From an uncultured Spartobacteria bacterium (GTDB lineage: Bacteria > Verrucomicrobiota > Verrucomicrobiia > Chthoniobacterales > Terrimicrobiaceae): a stretch of DNA of 35,419 nucleotides. The stretch is from positions 1 through 35,419 of the forward strand of contig CALAPX010000026.1 in assembly GCA_937888355.1 (NCBI GenBank), given 5' to 3'. Below, one piece after another: positions 25,282-33,630 of this stretch. The notes under the pieces were generated by a model. It had not been told where the DNA came from. It saw only the letters and a list, made by a program, of their open reading frames with translations, and made no database searches. The stretch's first letter is position 1. Every line of letters starts with the position of its first letter. The position numbers and the translations under genes are program-made.

Positions 25282-25802
25282 ATGGATTCAAAGAGTTCCC
25301 GCTTCTGGTCTGCCAGAGCTTGTTCGCCCATAATTTTATTCTGAAGTTTCATCAGGCCGTCCAGCAATGCCTCTGGACGTGGAGGGCAACCAGAGATGTA
25401 AACATCTACGGGGATGAGGCGGTCGATGCCTTGAAGCACAGCGTAACTGCGATACATGCCGCCCGATGAAGCGCAGGCCCCCATGGCGATGCACCATTTT
25501 GGCTCAGGCATTTGGTCCCAGATGCGTTTGACAACTAGAGCCATTTTGTAGGTCACGGTGCCGGCGACGATCATTACGTCTGCTTGGCGAGGAGAGAATC
25601 GCATAACCTCAGCTCCAAAGCGTGATATGTCGAAGCGTGCTGATGAGGCAGCCATGAGTTCGATGGCGCAGCAGGCCAATCCCATTGGCATCGGCCAAAG
25701 AGAATTGCTCCGCATCCAGTTGATGGCGGCATCAACCTTGGTGAAAATCACGTTGCCTTCGATTTTGGCATCGTAAGCGACCGGGCTGATTGTTGTGGAC
25801 AT
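25278..25802 (-). CDS. nuoB: NADH-quinone oxidoreductase subunit B
   Basis: NuoB holds the terminal iron-sulfur cluster N2 of complex I, next to the quinone site. From ATG 25802 the protein has 174 residues and shows the four cluster ligands: adjacent cysteines in [11 protein letters not shown], one in GACASSGG and one in [11 protein letters not shown]. Other conserved blocks are [28 protein letters not shown] and [13 protein letters not shown]. The frame runs about 45 codons further upstream, but those would enter the cyclase promoter region and do not resemble NuoB. It is the first gene of the unit; nuoA is missing from its usual upstream place. The 123 bases before it are shared with the divergent cyclase gene. 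Confidence 0.95.
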   Translation of the reverse strand: MSTTISPVAYDAKIEGNVIFTKVDAAINWMRSNSLWPMPMGLACCAIELMAASSARFDISRFGAEVMRFSPRQADVMIVAGTVTYKMALVVKRIWDQMPEPKWCIAMGACASSGGMYRSYAVLQGIDRLIPVDVYISGCPPRPEALLDGLMKLQNKIMGEQALADQKRELFESI

Positions 25803-25925
25803 GGGCTGAAGGTATTTTCCCTCTGCTCGGCGGCAAGAGGATTTTTTTAAAATCAGCCCAAGGGGCACCTTGAAGACTTCCTTGAGTTGCGGCGCGGGAG
25901 AGGACACCCTCTGCTGTAACTTCTT

Positions 25926-28184
25926 ATGCGCGGACAACTCGTTTCCATAGCTGCCCTTGCCGTGACCTGCGCGGTTTGGGCGCTCCTGTCACAACTAACC
26001 ATGCTCCACATTCCTGGATACGAACGCTTTCTGGGGCCTGATGGGTTCGTGTCGTTTTTGGAGGAGAAAACGCGCTCGGCCCGCTTTGCCCTTCGGGGGG
26101 GGATGCCCGCGCCGGTCAAGGTATGCTATGTCGATGTGGACAGCCTATCAATCGGGAAGCTCGGAAATTTCCCATGGAACCGCGCACTCCATGGTATGGT
26201 CATTGATGCGCTTTTCCAGCATGGTGGCATCAAGGCGGCGGGGATGGATTTTGTATTTTCCGATGACGGAAGTGCGACTTCGGGCACCGGAGAAATCGAT
26301 GATGGAACAAAGCGTTTTGCGCTTGCAGTCCGCCGCCATAAAAATGTCGTCCTTGCCGCAACCTACGCCTCTCAAAACAGGCCTCTCGGCGATGTGTCAT
26401 ATTTCCCGTTTGTCTTCGAGGCGGGCCATGGGCAATCACAAATTGGGCCCCCTGAACTCCCTGCTTACCCAATAATTGGGCCGGGGTGGGGACATGCAGG
26501 ATTGATCGATGCAGTTGGCGATGGGGTGGCTTTTCTGCCGTTCTTTGCGAAAGCCGACCATCATACCTACTACCCGCTGGCGCTCCAGTTGGCCTTGCTC
26601 TATTGGGAGCTCGACAGCTCAGCGGTGGAGATCGGGAAAAACACACTGACAGTGCGTGGGAGGCATGGTGCCGAGATGGCGAGGATGCCCCTTGTGATGA
26701 GCCAACTTGTGGAGCCAAATTGGTTTAGTGCTTGGATGGCGGATGGGAATAGCCATGCGAGTTTTGTAGAGGTTTTGGCCTATGCGCAGGCCTTGGAAAA
26801 GGGGAGTGCAGAACAACAGGTCGAGGCCGCAGCTTTTTTTGAGAAGTTTCGAGATGCGATTGTGCTGATCGGTCCGGTCGATCCTTTGCTTAAGGACATG
26901 AGCGTGATGCCTCTGAGCGGAGCTCAACCTGTTCCACGGGTGAGTGTTCATGGGAATCTGCTGCAAACAATCGTCTCAGGAAAGTTTCTTCACCGCTCGC
27001 CGGTTTGGGTCAATCTGCTATTAATTTTCAGTCTTGGGTTCGTGGCGGCCTCGTTTTCGATTGTTCGGCCACGGTTTAGCTTACAGGCAAAAGTTTTGGG
27101 GGCCTTCCTTGTGGGAATATACATCGCCGGGGCATTTTATGTATTTGACGTTGCAGGTATTTTGATTCCCTTGGCGGCACCAGTCCTCTCGGCGGGTTCC
27201 TGTGTCTTTGTGGGAGCCTTGATTCAGGTCTCTCGGGAAAAGCGCCAGAAAAACCGGATCAAGGGGATGTTCGGGTCCTACCTATCACCAGCTTTGGTCG
27301 ATGAGATGATCGAAAGCGGAAAAGATCCCCACTTGGGTGGAGTTGATGCCGAGATCACCGCTTTCTTCTCGGATGTGCAGAGTTTTTCCGCCTTTTCGGA
27401 AATCCTCACCCCGCAGCAACTCGTTGCGCTTATGAATGAATACCTGACTGCCATGACCGACATCCTCATGGGGTCCGGTTGCTATGTGGACAAATATATC
27501 GGTGATGCAATTGTCGGGATTTTCAACGCGCCTGCCCCGCTTCAGAACCATGCGCTCCAAGCCTGCATTGCAACCCAACTTCTTCACAAGCGCCTCATCC
27601 AACTGCGAGAAAAATGGGCGACGGAAGGGGACAAATGGCCGCCCATTGTCTCCAGTATGCAGATGCGCATCGGGTTGAATTCGGGGTGTGCAACAGTTGG
27701 CAATATGGGATCAGAAAAACGTTTCAACTACACCATGATGGGCGATACGGTGAATCTCGCTGCGCGGTGCGAGAGCGGATCGAAGAGCTACGGTGCCTAC
27801 ACCATGGTTACAGGCGAAACGATGCGTGCTGCCGTGGCCGCCGGCGGAGAGTGCGTCTTCCGCTATCTCGATAAAATCATCGTCAAAGGCCGGCGTGATC
27901 CTGTGGAGATTCACGAAATCGTCTGCTTGGCGGCGGATTTGAGCCATGAAACAAGCCGGTGCCTAGAAATTTACGCCAAGGGCATGCAGCTCTACATGGC
28001 GAGGGAGTGGGTTGCAGCCATGGCCTGCTTCCACGAATCCGCCGCCTTGGAGACAAACCGCCCCGAAAAGAACCCAGATTCTCCCACCACGCCATCAAAT
28101 GTCATGCTCAGCCGTTGCCAGGTATTGAAAGAGAGTCCGCCGTTACCGGACTGGGATGGGGTATTCAAAATGACCACCAAGTAA
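25926..28184 (+). CDS. CHASE2-domain adenylate cyclase (class III)
   Basis: The 752-residue protein has a signal-anchor helix (about 5-25), a CHASE2 sensory domain outside the membrane (about 40-335, with [21 protein letters not shown] and [15 protein letters not shown]), and two or three helices (about 357-435). A class III cyclase catalytic domain (about 470-645) follows, and then a ~90-residue tail. Metal-binding Asp483 (FFSDVQSFS) and Asp527 ([12 protein letters not shown]) are both present, and [16 protein letters not shown] carries the Asp that usually specifies ATP. It should therefore make cAMP in response to an outside signal. The tail may include a TPR-like helical part ([25 protein letters not shown]). 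Divergent from nuoB. Confidence 0.92.
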   Translation: MRGQLVSIAALAVTCAVWALLSQLTMLHIPGYERFLGPDGFVSFLEEKTRSARFALRGGMPAPVKVCYVDVDSLSIGKLGNFPWNRALHGMVIDALFQHGGIKAAGMDFVFSDDGSATSGTGEIDDGTKRFALAVRRHKNVVLAATYASQNRPLGDVSYFPFVFEAGHGQSQIGPPELPAYPIIGPGWGHAGLIDAVGDGVAFLPFFAKADHHTYYPLALQLALLYWELDSSAVEIGKNTLTVRGRHGAEMARMPLVMSQLVEPNWFSAWMADGNSHASFVEVLAYAQALEKGSAEQQVEAAAFFEKFRDAIVLIGPVDPLLKDMSVMPLSGAQPVPRVSVHGNLLQTIVSGKFLHRSPVWVNLLLIFSLGFVAASFSIVRPRFSLQAKVLGAFLVGIYIAGAFYVFDVAGILIPLAAPVLSAGSCVFVGALIQVSREKRQKNRIKGMFGSYLSPALVDEMIESGKDPHLGGVDAEITAFFSDVQSFSAFSEILTPQQLVALMNEYLTAMTDILMGSGCYVDKYIGDAIVGIFNAPAPLQNHALQACIATQLLHKRLIQLREKWATEGDKWPPIVSSMQMRIGLNSGCATVGNMGSEKRFNYTMMGDTVNLAARCESGSKSYGAYTMVTGETMRAAVAAGGECVFRYLDKIIVKGRRDPVEIHEIVCLAADLSHETSRCLEIYAKGMQLYMAREWVAAMACFHESAALETNRPEKNPDSPTTPSNVMLSRCQVLKESPPLPDWDGVFKMTTK

Positions 28185-28200
28185 CCCCGGATTGCAGAAT

Positions 28201-28216
28201 GCGGGATTCCCGTTTT
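28201..28216 (+). terminator. Weak terminator-like hairpin after the cyclase gene
   Basis: A short stem CGGG-ATT-CCCG (extendable by one G-T pair) is followed by TTTT, 16 bases after the cyclase stop and 17 bases before dapF. The stem is short, so efficiency is doubtful and read-through into the dap operon is possible. Confidence 0.3.
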
Positions 28217-28232
28217 AGGCTGTCACTGAACC

Positions 28233-29045
28233 ATGCAACTCCAATTCACCAAAATGAACGGCGCAGGAAATGACTTTGTTGTTATTGATAACCGTTCCCT
28301 CGCCTGGCAACTCGATCGCGGGACTATTCAACGCCTATGTGATCGCCACCGTGGGGTCGGTGCGGATGGGTTCCTGTCACTCGAACCGGCGCAGGGAGAT
28401 GCCGATTTTCGCATGCGCTATTACAATAGCGACGGAGGCGAGGCCGAAATGTGCGGTAATGGGGCCCGGTGCTTCGCCCGTTTCGCCGCGAGACTCATGC
28501 TGGGCGATTCTTTATCGGTCCGCTTTGAAACGCAGGCCGGGATCATCACCGCCTCTCTAGAGGGAGATTTGGTGAGACTCAATATGGGCAGGCCGACCGA
28601 TCATCGCCAACCGCAAACGCTCTCGATCAGCGGAAAGAATATGGACATACACTCGATCAACACAGGTGTGCCTCATGCCGTGGCATTTGTTGAAGATGAG
28701 GAGGAGATCGATATCCGAAAAATTGGATCCGCTGTCCGTCACCACACGGCATTTTCACCGAAGGGAACAAATGCGAATTTTGCAAGGGTTGTTGAGCCTG
28801 GAAGACTCGTCCTGCGCACTTTCGAGCGAGGCGTTGAGGACGAGACCTTGGCGTGCGGGACGGGAGTGTGCGCGGCGGCCCTTATGCACGCCGTCGCCGC
28901 TGGCGTCCGGTCTCCTATTCTTGTCACTGTGCGCGGAGGTGACACCATGAGAGTCGATTTTGAGTTCGATGCCGAAGGGGGATTTGCCGTCGCTCACCTA
29001 ACCGGCCCTGCAGATTTTGTTTTCGAGGGCGTCATTTCCCTGTAA
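28233..29045 (+). CDS. dapF: Diaminopimelate epimerase
   Basis: DapF interconverts LL- and meso-diaminopimelate, supplying lysine and peptidoglycan. The 270-residue protein begins QFTKMNGAGNDFVVIDN, the family hallmark. It has both catalytic cysteines: EMCGNGARCFARFA at about residues 72-85 and LACGTGVCAAAL at about 206-217. GTNANFARV fits the substrate pocket. Length is typical. It is the first gene of dapF-dapA-dapB-folK-panB, with a promoter probably in the 48 bases before it or inherited from the cyclase gene. Confidence 0.96.
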   Translation: MQLQFTKMNGAGNDFVVIDNRSLAWQLDRGTIQRLCDRHRGVGADGFLSLEPAQGDADFRMRYYNSDGGEAEMCGNGARCFARFAARLMLGDSLSVRFETQAGIITASLEGDLVRLNMGRPTDHRQPQTLSISGKNMDIHSINTGVPHAVAFVEDEEEIDIRKIGSAVRHHTAFSPKGTNANFARVVEPGRLVLRTFERGVEDETLACGTGVCAAALMHAVAAGVRSPILVTVRGGDTMRVDFEFDAEGGFAVAHLTGPADFVFEGVISL

Positions 29046-29058
29046 ACGTGTTTGCAAT

Positions 29059-29934
29059 ATGACATTCGCAGGAGCACACACGGCGCTCGTCACCCCCTTC
29101 CGTGACGGCCAATTCGACGAACCAGCATTTCGCCGACTTATTCAACATCAAATTCAAGGAGGGATATCCGGAATCGTTCCTGTCGGGACAACCGGTGAAT
29201 CTCCTACGCTCGATCATAAGGAGCATCTCAAGGTGATCGAAATTGCTGTTCAGGCATCCGAAAAGCGTAGTCTGGTAATTGCTGGGACGGGCTCCAACTC
29301 AACCACTGAGGCAGTGGACTTAACGGTCTCCGCTGAAAAAATCGGAGCGGATGCCGCGCTTCTAGTCGCCCCATATTACAATAAGCCCAGCCAAGAGGGG
29401 CTCTACCAGCACTTTTCAGCCGTCGCGAAAGCGGTCAAAATTCCTATTGTCCTCTACAGTATTCCTGGTCGCTGCGGCATCGAAATCGGTATCGAAACAG
29501 TGGCGCGTCTGGCTCGTGATTACCCCAATATCATGGCTATCAAGGAGGCTGGTGGCTCTGTGGAACGTGTCAACCAACTGCGAGGAGCCTTGCCGGACAC
29601 CTTTGAAATTCTCTCTGGTGATGATTCTCTCACGCTTCCCTTTATGTCGGTCGGGGCGGTTGGGGTGGTCAGCGTGGCATCGAATTTGATCCCCGCAGAA
29701 GTCTCCATGCTGGTCCGACATCAAGCGGAAGGAAATTCCGCCGCGGCTTTGCAGATCCACCGTAAATACTACCCGCTTTTCAAAGATCTCTTCATTGAGC
29801 CTAATCCAGTTCCGGTAAAATTTGCACTCGCCCGCTTGGGCAAGACTACAGCAGAGGTGAGGTTGCCTCTATGCGAGATGTCATCCACCAATGCCATGCG
29901 ATTCGGCGAAACCCTGACAGCTGTGGGCATATGA
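29059..29934 (+). CDS. dapA: 4-hydroxy-tetrahydrodipicolinate synthase
   Basis: DapA condenses pyruvate and aspartate semialdehyde at the entry of the diaminopimelate pathway. From ATG 29059 the protein has 291 residues, the usual size. It shows GTTGESPTLDHKEH (the Thr-Thr of the active-site relay), YYNKPSQEGLYQHF, LYSIPGRCG (with the relay Tyr) and IMAIKEAGGSVERV, whose Lys forms the Schiff base with pyruvate. IPGR is a slight variant of the more common VPGR. It starts 13 bases after dapF and its stop overlaps the dapB ATG (ATGA), so the dap genes are coupled. Codons further upstream in frame lie inside dapF and are not part of the family. Confidence 0.97.
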   Translation: MTFAGAHTALVTPFRDGQFDEPAFRRLIQHQIQGGISGIVPVGTTGESPTLDHKEHLKVIEIAVQASEKRSLVIAGTGSNSTTEAVDLTVSAEKIGADAALLVAPYYNKPSQEGLYQHFSAVAKAVKIPIVLYSIPGRCGIEIGIETVARLARDYPNIMAIKEAGGSVERVNQLRGALPDTFEILSGDDSLTLPFMSVGAVGVVSVASNLIPAEVSMLVRHQAEGNSAAALQIHRKYYPLFKDLFIEPNPVPVKFALARLGKTTAEVRLPLCEMSSTNAMRFGETLTAVGI

Positions 29935-30668
29935 GCACTCGAGTGCTGATCAACGGATCCCGCGGGCGCATGGGACAAGCTCTTCTATCGTGCATAGAGG
30001 CGGATCCTTCTGTCTCGCTTGCAGCTGCCACAGATGTCGGAGACGACCTTCAGTCGATGCTTGGGGGGTGTGATGCTGTGGTGGATTTTTCCCATGCAAC
30101 ATCAACGGCAGGTATTGCTGACATGTGCGCTATTACTGGGAAGGCGCTCATTATTGGCACTACCGGCCATGATGATGAAGCGCGTGGTCACATTGCAGCG
30201 TGCGCAAAAACAATCCCGATTGTTTTCGCCCCGAATTTCAGCGTGGGCGTGAATACCCTGTTCTGGCTGACCCGCAAGGCGGCGGAAATCCTTGGACCGG
30301 ATTTCGACCTTGAAGTCATCGAGATGCACCACCGGCTCAAGAAGGATTCGCCGAGTGGCACTGCCCGCCGCTTGGCAGAGATTCTCGCTGAAGTCCGTGA
30401 TCTTGATTATGCGAGGGACGTGATGCATGGCCGTGAGGGAATGGTTGGAGAGCGAACGGCTCGTGAGATTGGCATGCATGCGATTCGCGGGGGGGATGTG
30501 GTTGGGGATCACACAGTTGTCTTTGCAAATGTCGGTGAGCGTGTGGAACTTACACACAAGGCATCAAGCCGCGACACCTTTGCGAAAGGTGCTCTCCGTG
30601 CGGCCTGTTGGGCCACCTGTCAGCGTCCTGGCCTCTATGATATGCAGGACGTCCTAGGCCTGAAATGA
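29931..30668 (+). CDS. dapB: 4-hydroxy-tetrahydrodipicolinate reductase
   Basis: DapB reduces the DapA product with NAD(P)H. The 245-residue protein opens RVLINGSRGRMGQALLSCI, a Rossmann nucleotide site. It has VVDFSHATSTAGI, IGTTGH, FAPNFSVGVNTLF and the catalytic block EMHHRLKKDSPSGTARRLAE (about residues 138-157), with the His-His pair and Lys. RGGDVVGDHTVVFAN and the C-terminal ELTHKASSRDTFAKGALRAA are also typical. It overlaps dapA by 4 bases and folK by 4 bases, both as ATGA. Confidence 0.97.
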   Translation: MSTRVLINGSRGRMGQALLSCIEADPSVSLAAATDVGDDLQSMLGGCDAVVDFSHATSTAGIADMCAITGKALIIGTTGHDDEARGHIAACAKTIPIVFAPNFSVGVNTLFWLTRKAAEILGPDFDLEVIEMHHRLKKDSPSGTARRLAEILAEVRDLDYARDVMHGREGMVGERTAREIGMHAIRGGDVVGDHTVVFANVGERVELTHKASSRDTFAKGALRAACWATCQRPGLYDMQDVLGLK

Positions 30669-31168
30669 GGGCTGGTATCGCGCTGGGGTCGAATCTTGAA
30701 GACCGTCTTCAGTGCCTGCAACTTGCCCGCACCCATCTTCGTGCGTTGCATCTCGAGGGGGCCCCCTTCCTTTGTTCACGTATCTACGAGACCGCTGCCG
30801 AAGATTGTCTTCCTGGCTCTCCGGCATTTCTTAACGCCGCCATCGAACTATCTACAACGCTTCCGCCGCTCGATTTTCTGATGAAGCTTCAGGAGATCGA
30901 AGAATGTCTCGGCCGCCCACGCAGTCATGGATACCATGAACCAAGAACCATCGACCTCGACCTGTTGTTTTTTGATAATCTTGTGCTGCATCTTCCTGAA
31001 CTCGAGCTGCCACATCCTCGTATTGCCTCTCGCAGCTTTGTGTTAAAGCCATTGAGTGATATTTGTCCCAGGCGAATGCTTCCGGGTTCGAAGGCATGCA
31101 TCGAAGACCTCTTGAAAAGCCTTCCGTCATCCAGCGTGGCCCGGGCTGTGTCGACGTTCTCCAACTGA
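30665..31168 (+). CDS. folK: 2-amino-4-hydroxy-6-hydroxymethyldihydropteridine pyrophosphokinase
   Basis: FolK transfers pyrophosphate from ATP to hydroxymethyl-dihydropterin in folate synthesis. The 167-residue protein starts GIALGSNLEDRLQCLQLA. It has SRIYETAAE, FLNAAIELSTTL, LQEIEECLGRPRSHGYHEPR and the signature PRTIDLDLLFFD (about residues 97-108), which includes the metal-binding Asp pair, then LPHPRIASRSFVLKPL. It begins inside the dapB stop (ATGA) and ends overlapping the panB start by one base (TGATG). Confidence 0.96.
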   Translation: MRAGIALGSNLEDRLQCLQLARTHLRALHLEGAPFLCSRIYETAAEDCLPGSPAFLNAAIELSTTLPPLDFLMKLQEIEECLGRPRSHGYHEPRTIDLDLLFFDNLVLHLPELELPHPRIASRSFVLKPLSDICPRRMLPGSKACIEDLLKSLPSSSVARAVSTFSN

Positions 31169-31935
31169 TGAGCTCCGTCAAACCGCCAATCTCCTCATTT
31201 CGCGAGTTAAAACTGGATGGCCGTCGTCTTGCCACGCTCACTGCTTACGATTATCCGACAGCACGCCTGCTCGATGGATGCGGTTTGGATTTTCTGCTCG
31301 TTGGCGACTCATTGGGAATGGTTGTCCTCGGCCATCCCGATACCACGCAGGTGACCATGGCCGATATGATCCACCATACAAAGGCGGTCGCTTTGGGTGC
31401 AAAATACACACCGGTTATTTCCGATATGCCGGCGGGGAGCTGCGTGTCGCCGGCCACAGCCCTCGAAAATGCCCGCCAGTTGTGCAGCTCTGGAGCCGAT
31501 GCCGTTAAAATTGAAGGGGGCTGCGACCTTCTTCCTGCGATTAAGGCGATTCTTTCAGACGGCATTCCGGTCATTGGACATCTCGGCATGCTTCCCCAGC
31601 AAGTAGTCCAAGAAGGAGGCTACCACATCAAGGGCAGGAACGCCCCGGAGGCGGATCGCCTGCTGGCGGATGCCGTTGCCCTTGATAAGGCCGGGGTGGG
31701 CGCAATCGTGCTTGAGTTGGTTCATCCACCGATTGCCGAAGCCATCAGCGCAACTCTCTCCTGTCCGACTATTGGAATCGGGAGCGGCGATAGATGCGAT
31801 GGAAACATCCTTGTTCTTCACGATTTGATCGGGCTTTTCCCTTGGTTTCGACCGAAATTTGCCAAGCCCCGCGCCGATGTCGCTGCAGAGATTTGTCGTG
31901 CCGTCCGGGAATTTGTCGAAGACTCGAAGGGCTGA
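31168..31935 (+). CDS. panB: 3-methyl-2-oxobutanoate hydroxymethyltransferase
   Basis: PanB makes ketopantoate from 2-ketoisovalerate and methylene-tetrahydrofolate, the first step of pantothenate synthesis. The folate cofactor links it to the preceding folK. The 255-residue protein has TLTAYDYPTARLLDGCGLDF, LVGDSLGMVVLGHPDTTQVT (Mg-binding Asp), DMPAGSC, VKIEGG, VIGHLGMLPQ and CPTIGIGSGDRCDGNILVLHDLIGLF (with its GIG-SG and VLHDLIG residues as markers). ATG 31168 overlaps the folK stop. A longer frame extends into folK but is not needed. panC and panD are not present. The stop codon lies inside a hairpin shared with the convergent gene. Confidence 0.96.
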   Translation: MSSVKPPISSFRELKLDGRRLATLTAYDYPTARLLDGCGLDFLLVGDSLGMVVLGHPDTTQVTMADMIHHTKAVALGAKYTPVISDMPAGSCVSPATALENARQLCSSGADAVKIEGGCDLLPAIKAILSDGIPVIGHLGMLPQQVVQEGGYHIKGRNAPEADRLLADAVALDKAGVGAIVLELVHPPIAEAISATLSCPTIGIGSGDRCDGNILVLHDLIGLFPWFRPKFAKPRADVAAEICRAVREFVEDSKG

Positions 31936-31950
31936 GGCTTCTTAAGCCTC
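31934..31950. terminator. Hairpin covering both convergent stop codons
   Basis: Perfect 7-base arms GAGGCTT / AAGCCTC enclose a 3-base loop. The panB TGA (31933-31935) and the TAA of the convergent EEP gene (31942-31944) both fall in or at this stem. There is no T-run on either strand, so it may act as a bidirectional 3' end stabiliser or a weak terminator. Confidence 0.45.
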
Positions 31951-32712
31951 TGCAAACTCAAAGTCCGCGACCAGCGCATGATGGTCGGAGGTGGTAGTTG
32001 GAACGACCTGCCTGTCGAGGCAGCGAATTTGGGCATTGTGGAAAATGTGATCTACCACATAAGGCATGCGCCTCCATGTGGGCTCAGTTGTTTGAACGGA
32101 CTCAAAACCTGCCCTTTGAAATTGCTCAACCAACGTTTCAGCGGGAGCGGAGTTCATGTCGCCGGCTAGAATCGAGGCGCCCGCTTGTTCCCTCAACTTG
32201 AGCTCCACCAAATTCCGCTGGTCCAGGTGTTCGTTGCTGGAAGATTTAATCATGAAAAACGCCTGTAAGTGCGTGTTCAAAATGTTAATGGGCGACCCTT
32301 CAATCATGGTTTTTGCCGAAATCAGCAAACGGCGCGATGCGTTTCGGGTTTTACCTTCAAATTCGAATGTAATAGGGGCTGCAGGCAAATCGGTTCGGGC
32401 GAAACCCGTCAACGTTGTGCGGGAAAAAATCGCCAATCCCAACCCAAAAGGGATCTCTAATTCATTCCGCATCGGATACCCAAAGACTGAATCATAGTTT
32501 GGCAACAACGAGCGCAACATCCCGTAATGCGGAGGGGGTTCCAGTTGCAGGCCGCCGTCAAAGCCGCGCTCAACTTCCTGTAGGCAAATAATGTCTGCGT
32601 CTTGTGATGCCAGAAATTCACACACGCCCTCCAAGTCCACTACTGGTTTGGTGGGTTCGTCGCTCCAAGGTTGGCCATTCTGGATGTTAAATGTGAGGAA
32701 TCGAAATGACAT
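31942..32712 (-). CDS. Endonuclease/exonuclease/phosphatase (EEP) family protein
   Basis: The 256-residue protein has the EEP fold markers in order: FLTFNIQNG (metal-near Asn), ADIICLQEVERGFDGG (catalytic Glu), NILNTHLQAFFM (His), ILAGDMNSAP (Asp-Asn) and TTSDHHALVADF (Asp-His at the C-terminus). Members cut DNA, RNA or phospholipid/inositol phosphates, and no substrate is indicated here. No signal peptide is visible, so it is probably cytoplasmic. ATG 32712 starts right at the fold (MSFRFLTFN). A TTG 39 bases upstream would add residues unlike the family. It is divergent from the fluoride channel genes, 119 bases away. Confidence 0.88.
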   Translation of the reverse strand: MSFRFLTFNIQNGQPWSDEPTKPVVDLEGVCEFLASQDADIICLQEVERGFDGGLQLEPPPHYGMLRSLLPNYDSVFGYPMRNELEIPFGLGLAIFSRTTLTGFARTDLPAAPITFEFEGKTRNASRRLLISAKTMIEGSPINILNTHLQAFFMIKSSSNEHLDQRNLVELKLREQAGASILAGDMNSAPAETLVEQFQRAGFESVQTTEPTWRRMPYVVDHIFHNAQIRCLDRQVVPTTTSDHHALVADFEFAEA

Positions 32713-32831
32713 GGGGGATTCTGACAATTTCACAAATGAATCTCGAATCAATCAACTATTACTTTTTCAGAAGGATACTGAAGGCGCGATCGGGTTGACC
32801 ACAGGGCAGGAGATTTCTAACGTCGCCATCC

Positions 32832-33251
32832 ATGACGCAAAACGACTCGAAAATGAGGCGATTCCATGAATCGCTTTGGGTCGCCACAGGAGGGTCTCTT
32901 GGATCTCTTGCCAGGCATGCAATGGATGTCCTGCAGTTTCCCGTATCAATAGAGAACTTCCGTATCCAATACGTTACATTCGTCATCAATCTTATTGGAG
33001 CATTTATTCTTGGGCTTGTTCTTGCTTGGGCGGCACAGAAGGAAGCCGCTAGGAAGTGGGCTCGATTGTTTGTTGGAATTGGATTTTGCGGTTCATTCAC
33101 TACGTTTTCGAGCATCACGCTCGGGGTTGTTTTTCTTCAAAAATCGGGCGCACTCGCAGAGGCAGTGCTTTATGTATCCGCAACCATCGTGGCGGGTCTT
33201 GCGGCTGCATTCGCGGGCGGAAAAATGATAACATGGATCGCCCATGACTGA
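32832..33251 (+). CDS. crcB: Fluoride channel CrcB/FluC, first subunit
   Basis: FluC channels export toxic fluoride and work as antiparallel dimers. This 139-residue protein has four helices and the family marks: ATGGSLGSLARHAMD, FVINLIGAFILGLVLAW and GIGFCGSFTTFSSITLG, whose Phe and Thr/Ser residues line the pore and Na+ site. Its N-terminus is slightly longer than usual; a second in-frame ATG at 32853 is an alternative start. It overlaps the next crcB by 8 bases, so the two probably form a heterodimer, as in other bacteria with paired genes. Confidence 0.94.
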   Translation: MTQNDSKMRRFHESLWVATGGSLGSLARHAMDVLQFPVSIENFRIQYVTFVINLIGAFILGLVLAWAAQKEAARKWARLFVGIGFCGSFTTFSSITLGVVFLQKSGALAEAVLYVSATIVAGLAAAFAGGKMITWIAHD

Positions 33252-33630
33252 ATTAATAGTCATCGCCTTGCTTGGGGCTGCGGGCTCGCTCTCCCGCTAC
33301 CACTTGGGTGGATACGTCCATATTAAGACTCGCAACCACTCGCTCCCTTCGGAGAGGTCTTTTCCTGCGGGAACGCTTTTGGTGAATGTGGTGGGCTCGT
33401 TTATTCTGGGCCTTGTTACTGGCCTTGGGTTGTCGGGCACCCTTCCCGCGCTTTTGGTAGTTGCTTTTGGTGCCGGATTTTGCGGCGCGTTTACCACATT
33501 TTCTACCTGGGCATTCGACCTGCAGAGCGCGTTGCGAAGAGGATGCTGGCTGGCATTTCTCTCAAATCTGATCCTCCCCATCTTGCTTGGAGCAGCCGCT
33601 GCATGGGCTGGGTTTGTATTAGGGAATTGA
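33244..33630 (+). CDS. crcB: Fluoride channel CrcB/FluC, second subunit
   Basis: The 128-residue partner has the same marks: LGAAGSLSRYHLGGYV, LLVNVVGSFILGLVTGLG and GAGFCGAFTTFSTWAFDLQSA, with four predicted helices. It differs clearly from the first copy (for example SRY versus ARH, and a longer first loop), as expected for an antiparallel heterodimer. The ATG overlaps the first gene. The stop is immediately next to the convergent gatA stop, with no spacer. Confidence 0.94.
   Translation: MTELIVIALLGAAGSLSRYHLGGYVHIKTRNHSLPSERSFPAGTLLVNVVGSFILGLVTGLGLSGTLPALLVVAFGAGFCGAFTTFSTWAFDLQSALRRGCWLAFLSNLILPILLGAAAAWAGFVLGN

Noticed and set aside
32760-32831. A possible fluoride riboswitch (GGCGCGATCGGGTTGACC at about 32782)
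   Set aside because: It only loosely recalls the conserved core; the required GATGG and pseudoknot segments are not seen.
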